Shown here piece after piece: positions 59,101 to 64,000 of a DNA stretch of 64,000 nt. Both the position numbers and the translations under genes were made by a program. The stretch's first letter is position 1; each line of letters opens with the position of its first letter. Origin of the DNA: Hippasteria phrygiana (lineage: Eukaryota > Echinodermata > Asteroidea > Valvatida > Goniasteridae); contig JAZGUH010000362.1 of NCBI GenBank assembly GCA_037893225.1, forward strand, positions 411,501 through 475,500, given 5' to 3'. Under the pieces are notes generated by a model. It did no database searches and was not told the DNA's origin. It worked only from the letters and a program-made list of their open reading frames with translations.

Positions 59101-62100
59101 TTTCTCTGTACCTGTTGGTCATGTGAAGGATCGTCGTTGAGAAGAACCTGAAGTTGAGAATGACCCTGGGAATGTCGACCCGGCGAGCCAATGAGACAGG
59201 CTTGCCTTGGTCACGTGACTCTACCTCGGCCAACTCCTGCAAGCGCGACTCCACGATGTCGGCAATTCTTTGCATGAGGCGCGAGCGCTCCTCGACTGGC
59301 GTGGAGGACCATCTGCCCGGGTTAGAAAATGTGATCAAACGATAGCATCATTACTCCAACATGTTGCACGCAGTGTTTCTAAAATAGAAGTTGTTTTAAA
59401 GTCAATAAAGAAAACTGGCAGGAGCGGGATTTCAGCCGGTGACCTCTGGAATTCCGTACCGGTGCTCTACCAACTGACCCATCTGGACCTATGTTGGTAG
59501 TTTCCCAAACTATCAGGTTTATCATAAAGTTGGGGCGTGATCCCTGGCTATATTATTAATGGGTTTAATGACTTCAGACTGGCACCCCCTATCAAAGGCA
59601 ATGACAATTTGGGAGCCCGCCAAAATAGGGCAAGATAGCGCAGTTTGGTAGAGCACCGGTACGGTATTCTGAAGGTCGCAGGTTCGAATCCTGCTCCTGC
59701 CAGTTTTCTTTGTTCACTTTAAAAATTAATTCAAAATTACATTGTTAGAACAGGTTAGGCCTAACGAGTGTCGTTTTTCAAAACCCCCTCTTTTTTGACC
59801 GATTTGGAAGATGTTTTTTTCTCTTTTGCATACTTTCTTTAAATTGCAGATTTTTTTTGACATCCTATTAAAGGAACCATGCTTCTCAAATTGACCGGAT
59901 CACATTTTATTTCATAAATAAATTCATTTATATGTATTAAATGTGAATTAAAAGCCAAACTGGTTCAAGCAAAGTTTTAGTGTGATTATTTGCCGCTCAA
60001 AAATTGACCCCCCCTTCTTGAAATTTGTTGAGACTCAAATTGAGGGCGCTGTTCGTGACGTAGACCGAGGCACCGAAATTCATGGATCGACTCGATAGTC
60101 TGGACCCGACCCGTATACACACACTAGGTCTACACGTGCAATTTCGTAAATTGCAACAACTAACATCGAACTTACCCTGATTTTCTCCCTTTTAGCGAAG
60201 GCTCCTCGGGGAATGGGCCGTTTAACTGCTTTCGCCTTTATCTTACTTACATCTGGGAACTTTGTTGGGATGGCAGTGGACTTGAGCATATTTTGAATGG
60301 TCATCCCAAAGGATTTGAAAATACCAGTATCGAAACACGACGGCTCAAAGTGGTCGCTACATAACGCTGAAAAGCTGCTGGGCCGGACCTCTTTGCTCTT
60401 GTCACCGATCACTTTCGCCGTCCAAATTCTCCGATATTTCGCTTCAGTTGGAAATAAATGAAGGCTTACTCCACCCGTCGTTGTTTTGCTGCACCCAGCA
60501 GCCACACACCTTGTCGGCATGGCCGAAAAACACTATATTTTGCTTAGATTTTGGACGAAGAATTTTCGCCGTACAATGTACACACAATGCATACCCGTGA
60601 TGAATGGGTAATGTGCCTCGATCTACGTCACACATTTATGTTAATGAGGGTCCCACTCAGGGGGCGGAGTAGCTTGGACAAACATTTTCAAAAATTGTTT
60701 TCTCATATTTAATCTGGGAAATAATTGTCTCTGGACACAAAATATCATTGTCAAGATAATACTTTATTGTTTTAAGCAGGAATAATGCAATATAAATCCT
60801 AAATCATGTTTCCTTTAAGGGAAAAAAACGAAGAAAACTAAATCTGTTTTGGCCGGAGTGCCGAAACGAAAAAAAAACCTGTGCCAGTCAAAACAAGTAA
60901 CAACTTGAACAAGAACCTCAGTCAAAGCATGCAACAAGAACGTCTTTACTACAAATTAGAACCACAGTTCTTCAAAAAAGAGTCAGAGATCACCGTCACG
61001 ATGTTCGCTGTTGGAACCAGGCTATCAACCAAATGGTTCTCGGACTTTATTTCCCTTTTTAAGACATTCTTTAAACCACTCAAATCAAAGGGAAGAAAAT
61101 TAAATTTCCTTAAATAAAAATAACCATTTGATTAAAAACCTAAAACTTAAGAAATATTTTCAACAACAAAAATTTCAACAAAAATCGGAAAGTGCGGCAT
61201 CATGGATTCGCTCCAGGGTCCCCGGCTATCAAAACCAAAACAGTACCAATCGAGCTACCGAAGCGCTCTGGGCACTGGGCAGTTGTAAATCTGATATACA
61301 TTCGCATTGTGTTTTTACCATGCTGTAACAATAGCATTTGAAAGTCGCGTTACGGCTGCCGTAAAAATAGCCACTGCGTTTACCTTAAATGTAGTGTACA
61401 TGATTGGTCATTGTTGTAATTTTCAGAAATGAGCGGATTTGGGGGTTAGTATTTTATAGGAAATATCGTTCAACTGACCTGTTCAAAGTTTGGCGTTGTT
61501 GGATGGCAAAAAAAGCAGAGAAAAACGGCGCTTGTTTTCAACCGTCGGGCGATGATAGCCTAGGCTAGGCTTAATAGTCAAGGCGAACGTGGCTACCTAG
61601 ACGCGTGACGCGCCCCGAATGCCAGAATGTCTGGGGCGCGCCACTCGTCCGGGTAGCCACGCGCGCCTTGACTAATGGCTACAGGGCAGTTTTCCAACGA
61701 TTTCCAGCTGGAAATCGTTGAAAAAACGATTTCCACTTTTCTTGACAACGACAGCACCTGGTGCCATCATTTCACAGGATGATTGAGACTACTAATTATT
61801 AACTTACATTACAGTCTTCCTAATAATTAAGTAAAAACTAAATTGGAGGATTACCAATCGTGTACACTACGTTTAAGTTATAGAAATCACGCCACATCAT
61901 CACTGTCAGCCGATCGACCCTAGTTTTAGCCTACCCCTAGAACTATGGGGTTCCCGACAGGAAGGGGAACCCCATAGTTCTAGGGGTAGTTTTAGCCCGC
62001 CTATATCATGACCGAGTACCCTGGGAACGCCGATTTCGCTGCCTGCACTGCCCGCTCGATTTCTGCCTCGCCACTGTCCGGGATTCGGGCCCACACCTCC

Positions 62101-62201
62101 CCCGTAGACGGATCGTAGCTGTCGAGGTGGGACTCAGTCCCTAGAAACTCGCCTCCGATAAAATTCTCGACCACAATTTCCACCATTCTCGCCCGTTTCA
62201 T
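50004..62201 (-). CDS. ALDH8A1: 2-aminomuconic semialdehyde dehydrogenase (ALDH8A1), complete, 9 exons
   Basis: Exons in transcript order: 62201-62020, 59312-59112, 58291-58080, 57240-57074, 55612-55437, 54185-54014, 53396-53283, 51498-51403, 50150-50004. They join in phase to 488 residues; the vertebrate enzyme has 487. Known role: a cytosolic NAD-dependent dehydrogenase of the kynurenine route of tryptophan breakdown, oxidising 2-aminomuconic semialdehyde. Active-site residues seen: Arg116 (FRFF), Asn156 (PWNLPLY), Lys179 (CKPSE), Glu254 (LSLELGG), Cys288 (FANQGEVCLCTS) and Arg452 (WLVRDLNMPFGG). The two arginines and the asparagine are the substrate-recognition set of this subfamily, which favours ALDH8A1 over other ALDHs. 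The start at 62201 gives five residues before a second ATG (62186), which could be the true start. Intron 6 is GC-AG. Confidence 0.96.
50385..50775. mobile_element. GGCCTGGCC MITE, copy in ALDH8A1 intron 8
   Basis: Ends GTACTGTCTTACCCATGGTC and GACCATGGGTTAGGCAGTGC type (here ACCATGGGTTAGACAGTGCT) are inverted. Inner AGGCCAGGCC... / ...GGCCTGGCC pair. Shares the GGAGTCCAGC(C/T)(A/G)GCTC body with 45180-45470 and 51575-51950. Confidence 0.75.
51014..51388. repeat. Inverted-repeat element abutting ALDH8A1 exon 8
   Basis: TTCACAACTCAGTGCGCCAC, CAGCGGCAAGCCGG at the left and CCGGCTTGCCGCTGG, TGGTGGCGCACTGAGTTGTG at the right are inverted. The right edge lies 14 bp from the exon 8 donor at 51402. 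Confidence 0.7.
51403..51498 (-). CDS. ALDH8A1: ALDH8A1 exon 8
   Basis: 96 nt, phase 0 on both sides, acceptor ttttcag, donor gtatgg. It encodes AIHRANNVKFGLSACVWTQD and LNRAHRVGQKLQ. The donor is 14 bp from the edge of an inverted-repeat element (51014-51388). Confidence 0.95.
51575..51950. mobile_element. GGCCTGGCC MITE, full copy in ALDH8A1 intron 7
   Basis: Ends GGGAGCACTGCCTAACCCAT and ATGGGTTAGGAAGTGCTCCC are inverted repeats, followed inward by GGTCGGGCCAGGC / GGTCTGGCCCGACC. Opposite orientation to the copy at 50385-50775. The two together flank exon 8. Confidence 0.8.
51956..52362. repeat. Inverted-end element (CAGAGCTGCCAAC)
   Basis: CAGAGCTGCCAAC at ~51966 and GTTGGCAGCTCTG at ~52345 bracket an AT-rich interior with TTTCGTATTTTTCATGAAAT-type motifs. 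The flanks share AAAAAT. Looks hAT-like, but the duplication is incomplete. Confidence 0.6.
52435..52580 (-). repeat. tRNA-derived SINE, minus orientation
   Basis: AACTGGCAGGAGCAGGATTC, CGACCTCCGGAATTCCGTAG, TCTACCAACCGAGC then GTTGGCGGTCTCCC. Same family as 42055-42440. Confidence 0.8.
53283..53396 (-). CDS. ALDH8A1: ALDH8A1 exon 7
   Basis: 114 nt, phase 0 on both sides, acceptor gtgtttctag, donor gtaata. It encodes GYFMSPTVIINVPDNSRSMQ then EEIFGPVTC, the conserved EEIFGPV motif of aldehyde dehydrogenases. Confidence 0.96.
53530..53895. repeat. Head-to-head pair of tRNA-derived SINEs in ALDH8A1 intron 6
   Basis: A minus-strand copy (53545-53770) and a plus-strand tRNA-like head (53770-53890: GACCGCCAACATAGGGCAAG, A box, B box AGGTTAGAATCCC, TTTTCTTTGTT) are inverted relative to each other. 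They lie entirely in the GC-AG intron between exons 6 and 7. Confidence 0.8.
54014..54185 (-). CDS. ALDH8A1: ALDH8A1 exon 6 (GC donor)
   Basis: 172 nt, acceptor aaactcctcag. It encodes KLKVGPPQASDSNMGAIISK, LQKVKGYVAIARQDGG and TLDLPEKNQN. Only a GC donor (gcaagt at 54013-54008) gives phase 0 into exon 7. The nearby GT (gtacag) would shift the frame. Confidence 0.92.
55437..55612 (-). CDS. ALDH8A1: ALDH8A1 exon 5
   Basis: 176 nt, acceptor tttttcctag, donor gtaggt. It encodes LGGKNPGVVFEDADFENC and SSFANQGEVCLCTSRIFV with catalytic Cys288. Confidence 0.96.
55725..57073. other. ALDH8A1 intron 4: dispersed repeats only
   Basis: Contains the reverse copy of the ACATGCGCAGTTGAAAT repeat (~56330-56505) and a dispersed repeat at ~56595-56815 (GGCATTTTTACCAGGAAGTG, CAACCTGTCAAAATCCAACA). 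Related pieces of the latter lie near 15960-16030 and 54580-54800. ~56930-57010 holds a CACAGGCATCATGTTCCCC / GGGTTCGAACCCCC tRNA-like fragment. Confidence 0.5.
57074..57240 (-). CDS. ALDH8A1: ALDH8A1 exon 4
   Basis: 167 nt, acceptor ttcttgag, donor gtaaaa. It encodes LPPGVINFVFGTGPRAGQAL, VPMISFTGGTATAEH and CKKLSLE. Includes the Rossmann-fold FTG turn and general base Glu254. Confidence 0.95.
57241..58079. other. ALDH8A1 intron 3, nothing recognised
   Basis: No repeat family or exon identified. ORFs here (for example 57495-57824 and 57697-57987) show no family motif and lie within an intron whose flanking phases match. Confidence 0.4.
58080..58291 (-). CDS. ALDH8A1: ALDH8A1 exon 3
   Basis: 212 nt, acceptor ccatcctatag, donor gtctga (weak). 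It encodes PIGVAGLISPWNLPLYLM and GNTCVCKPSEMTSVSAWML. It holds Asn156 (oxyanion) and Lys179 (NAD-binding). Confidence 0.96.
58320..58890 (-). repeat. SINE body interrupted by a hAT MITE
   Basis: 58330-58390 (GGCGCTAGTCAGAAGTCATA, AGCCAGGGATCACACCC) and 58804-58890 (ACAATACAACCTGGGAAGCG, GGGGATCACTCATTGAGGAT) are adjacent parts of the SINE body separated by 413 bp of inserted DNA. Confidence 0.8.
58391..58803. mobile_element. 413-bp hAT-like MITE with 8-bp target duplication
   Basis: Ends TAGGGCTGTCC and GGAAGAGCCCTA, flanked by TTTACAAC (58383-58390) and TTTACAAT (58804-58811), one mismatch. Subterminal TATTCAAATATT / GAATATTCGG motifs. It inserted into an existing SINE, which dates it as younger. 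Confidence 0.85.
59112..59312 (-). CDS. ALDH8A1: ALDH8A1 exon 2
   Basis: 201 nt, acceptor cccgggcag, donor gtacag. It encodes WSSTPVEERSRLMQRIADIV, ESRDQGKPVSLARRVDIPR and LNFRFFSTT. Arg116 aligns with the substrate-binding arginine of the subfamily. Confidence 0.95.
59395..59730. repeat. Head-to-head pair of tRNA-derived SINEs in ALDH8A1 intron 1
   Basis: Minus-strand head at 59410-59515 and plus-strand copy at 59525-59722 (GGGCGTGATCCCTGGCTATA, AGGGCAAGATAGCGCAGTTT, GCAGGTTCGAATCCTGCTCC). The plus-strand B box is intact. Confidence 0.8.
59872..60814 (-). mobile_element. Kolobok-like THAP-bearing element, copy 3 (best preserved)
   Basis: Flanked by TTAA (59868-59871 and 60815-60818). Ends AGGAACCATG and CATGTTTCCT. 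The 943-bp body is co-linear with copies 1 and 2. The TTAA duplication together with a THAP domain is characteristic of the Kolobok superfamily. No transposase is included, so it depends on a partner. Located in ALDH8A1 intron 1, in the same transcriptional direction as the host gene. Confidence 0.87.
60176..60520 (-). CDS. THAP-domain exon of copy 3 (intact domain)
   Basis: 115 codons from ATG (60520) to a strong donor (gtaagt after 60176). MPTRCVAAGCSKTTTGGVSL, HLFPTEAKYRRIWTAKV, then SALCSDHFEPSCFD gives the C-x4-C ... C-x2-H zinc-coordinating (C2CH) set, with the AIPTKFPDV proline motif behind it. THAP domains bind DNA, and in transposons they recognise the element's ends. As the exon lies in the ALDH8A1 intron on the same strand, exonisation is conceivable. 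No downstream exon was found. Confidence 0.6.
61620..61875 (+). repeat. CAACGAT-palindrome repeat in ALDH8A1 intron 1
   Basis: GGGCGCGCCACTCGTCCGGG, GCTACAGGGCAGTTTTCC, then CGATTTCCAGCTGGAAATCG and the GGAGGATTACCAATCGTGTA end. Closely matches 2045-2335, including the upstream GGGCGCGCCACTAGTCCGGG block. Confidence 0.7.
61932..61988. mobile_element. 57-bp terminal-only relic with perfect 9-bp target duplication
   Basis: TACCCCTAGAACTATGGGGT and its mirror ACCCCATAGTTCTAGGGGTA around a short centre, flanked by exact GTTTTAGCC (61923-61931 and 61989-61997). The ends match the 901-bp palindrome at 33912-34812. It is 30 bp inside the intron from the ALDH8A1 exon 1 donor. Confidence 0.88.
62020..62201 (-). 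CDS. ALDH8A1: ALDH8A1 exon 1
   Basis: 182 nt, ATG at 62199-62201, donor gtactc (weak). It encodes VVENFIGGEFLG, DSYDPSTGEVWARIPDSGEA and a helix ending AKSAFPG. Residues 1-60 plus a split codon. Confidence 0.94.
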
Positions 62202-62355
62202 TGACTTAGCACCGGTGGTTGTTGATGCATGGCCGGCCGGCCTTTGACATCTAGTAATTAAGGCGCCACCTCGTGCTCATTTTATGACACACCCCTCTCA
62301 CACCCTTTAATCAAGTTTTTCTACAGCTAGCTATAGCCGCGTCAGTCAGCTAGAT

Positions 62356-62543
62356 ATGGTGGCTCGGAAGAGACATCTCAAATCGTAAATATTGATGTCA
62401 ATAATATTCGCGACAAAAAAAATCACGACTTGCCCCAAACCGTGAATATATTGACGTCAATATTTGCCACCGGATATAATTTGCGACCCTGGGCGAGACG
62501 TCAATATTCACGATTTGCGAAGTCCCTTCAGAGCCACCATAGT
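62356..62543. mobile_element. 188-bp TA-flanked MITE upstream of ALDH8A1
   Basis: TATGGTGGCTCGGAAG and CTTCAGAGCCACCATA are inverted ends. The interior has repeated TCAATATT / AATATTGA(C/T)GTCAA and CGTGAATATT motifs. It lies about 155-340 bp upstream of the ALDH8A1 start codon, so it may contribute to the promoter region. Confidence 0.7.
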
Positions 62544-62602
62544 ATGCCAAGATATACGCTGGCTGCAGATACTATATAAATAATAGACAAGTGCTGCGTG
62601 AA

Positions 62603-62964
62603 CAGTGATGTAGTCGAGGCAATCACAAGGCCACACAAGACCCTACAAGGCCAGCACAAGGCCAGCACACGACCAGCAGTCTTAATTCAAGTCTCTATTC
62701 AAATGAAGTGTAATAAAAGCATAATTCCTTTGTCATGGTTTATCATGCCTGTTACTTGTGCCTGTTACTTGTGCCTGTTACTTGTGCCTGTTACTTGTGC
62801 CTGTTACTTGTGCCTGGCCTTGTGCCTGGCCTTGTGCCTGGCCTTGTGCCTGGCCTTGTGCCTGGCCTTGTGCCTGGCCTTGTGCCTGGCCTTGTGCCTG
62901 GCCTTGTGCCTGGCCTTGTGCCTGGCCTTGTGCCTGGCCTTGTGCCTGGCCTCGACTACAACAC
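62603..62964. mobile_element. hAT-like MITE whose interior is a 12/13-bp minisatellite
   Basis: Ends CAGTGATGTAGTCGAGGC and GCCTCGACTACAACACTG are inverted, flanked by exact TGCGTGAA (62595-62602 and 62965-62972). Inside, five copies of the 13-bp GCCTGTTACTTGT lead into about twelve copies of the 12-bp GCCTGGCCTTGT (to ~62950). The 97-144-codon ORFs across it are repeat artefacts. A decayed relative ends at 63368. Confidence 0.88.
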
Positions 62965-63184
62965 TGTGCGTGAATTATCAGAATTCTCGAAAATCCGACC
63001 GTGTTGGATGTATATTGCACATTGCTCAGTAGCCCCCCCCCCCCCCCCAGTACCAAAACAATGAGAAACATATAGGGTAAGGGTGAGGATAAATAGGGTT
63101 AGGGTTGGGGTTGGGTTTTGGGCGCGGATGGGGTTAAGGCAATGTCTGCCAAAAAATTATATTGTTCATTATAAAACCACAATT

Positions 63185-63370
63185 GTTGTAATCAGACCCT
63201 GGAAGACCAACACAAGACCATCACAAGACCTTCAGTCTTAATTCAACTTCTATTCAAACTGTAAAAGCATTCATTTGTCATGGTTTATGCCTGTAAGTTG
63301 TGCCTGTGAATGGTCTTCTGCATGGCCTTAATTGTGCCTGGTCTTGTGATGGTCTCGACTACATCACTGG
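63185..63370. repeat. Decayed relative of the 62603-62964 element
   Basis: Contains CAACACAAGACCATCACAAG, GCCTGTAAGTTGTGCCTG, GCCTGGTCTTGTG and ends CTCGACTACATCACTG. No matching left end or target duplication. Preceded by telomere-like GGGTTAGGGTTGGGG at ~63098. Confidence 0.6.
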
Positions 63371-64000
63371 TTAAAGAGTCGGATAATGCACGGGGGTCGG
63401 ATATTCATTTTTGTATGGAACCCAGCACAAACAATGGGCCTGTGAAGTTTGACGTCGCACAATGTTTAGTGTTTACTATAGGCCTACGTTTGCCACGTAG
63501 AGCCGTCGTACAGTATTTCTCCAACAAAATGTACTTTGTACATATATATGCTTATTTTGAGGAGTATTATTTTACTTCGGGACATACAGAAACCTCTGTT
63601 GTTTCCTTAGGAGTTTGAAAAACGTAGTCTTTCTATTTGTGAACATTTACATGATCCGCATGACGGATCTGCGTTGTAAAAAGGCCTCAATTCAGGCGCT
63701 CGGAATGCAAATGCAGCATGACAATGCCCCCCCCCCCCCCATGCCTATCAATATTACGTTGGGGACAAACAAATTTACTGGCCACTAATTTACCCCCCGC
63801 CCCCCCCCCCCCCCCCCCCTCCCAAAAAAAAAGGGTGTTCGGGACTGATCCGCCAGTGCCGAATTCAGCGAGCTAAACACCATGGGTAACGTTAATACTT
63901 CGGTCCATTGCGAATTGCATGCACATCATTGATCAATAACTTGAAACCCATGGCCTCCTCCCCGGCGACATTTTCCTATTATTTTATGTTCTTTTAAATG
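63371..64000. other. Non-coding stretch with poly-C tracts
   Basis: Poly-C runs at ~63727-63740 and ~63796-63820. No exon recognised. Confidence 0.4.

Noticed and set aside
62598..63071. 97-144-codon ORFs of CLAL, LVPG or GQAQ repeats
   Set aside because: They are translations of the 12/13-bp minisatellite in three frames, inside a MITE.
63090..63120. Telomere-like GGGTTAGGGTTGGGG
   Set aside because: Only about two degenerate units embedded in other sequence; not a telomere or a convincing interstitial telomeric array.

Overview
This is eukaryotic nuclear DNA: three genes split by GT-AG introns (one intron is GC-AG) in a background full of nested DNA transposons, tRNA-derived SINEs, minisatellites and poly-C/G tracts. 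The protein families present (an SLC5 solute carrier, an MS4A/CD20-like tetraspan, ALDH8A1 and THAP-bearing transposons) and the repeat style suggest a marine invertebrate deuterostome. My best guess is an echinoderm, but no diagnostic marker fixes the species. I see no rRNA, no convincing functional tRNA gene, no CRISPR and no bacterial-type operon.

Gene layout. (1) 6381-27707, plus strand: the last 13 coding exons (473 residues) of an SLC5 sodium-coupled transporter of the monocarboxylate/multivitamin/iodide branch. The N-terminal exons lie left of the window. (2) 36335-42777, plus strand: a complete five-exon gene for a 201-residue four-helix protein resembling the MS4A/CD20 family. (3) 62201-50004, minus strand: a complete nine-exon gene for a 488-residue 2-aminomuconic semialdehyde dehydrogenase (ALDH8A1), with all catalytic residues intact. 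Genes 2 and 3 converge. In all three genes the reading phases agree across every junction, so the exon boundaries are well supported even though only short ORFs exist. Nothing suggests that the three genes act in one pathway.

Mobile DNA. Intron 3 of the SLC5 gene holds a 5.4-kb fold-back element (10097-15517, 6-bp target duplication) with subrepeat-filled inverted arms, a further palindromic insertion, and a central C2H2-finger-like exon. Three copies of a ~945-bp element flanked by TTAA carry a THAP-domain exon on the minus strand (20157-21098, 28701-29646, 59872-60814) and look Kolobok-like. Other elements with recognisable target duplications lie at 1121-1541 (9 bp), 5981-6219 (8 bp), 40543-41619 (8 bp), 58391-58803 (8 bp) and 62603-62964 (8 bp). 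A 901-bp near-perfect palindrome (33912-34812) and a dead pogo/Tigger transposase relic (34903-35826) lie between genes 1 and 2. Two tiny elements made only of terminal repeats (35 bp at 10040-10074 and 57 bp at 61932-61988) keep perfect target duplications. Their full-size relatives are in the same window.

The remaining intergenic and intronic DNA shows no further exon that I can support.
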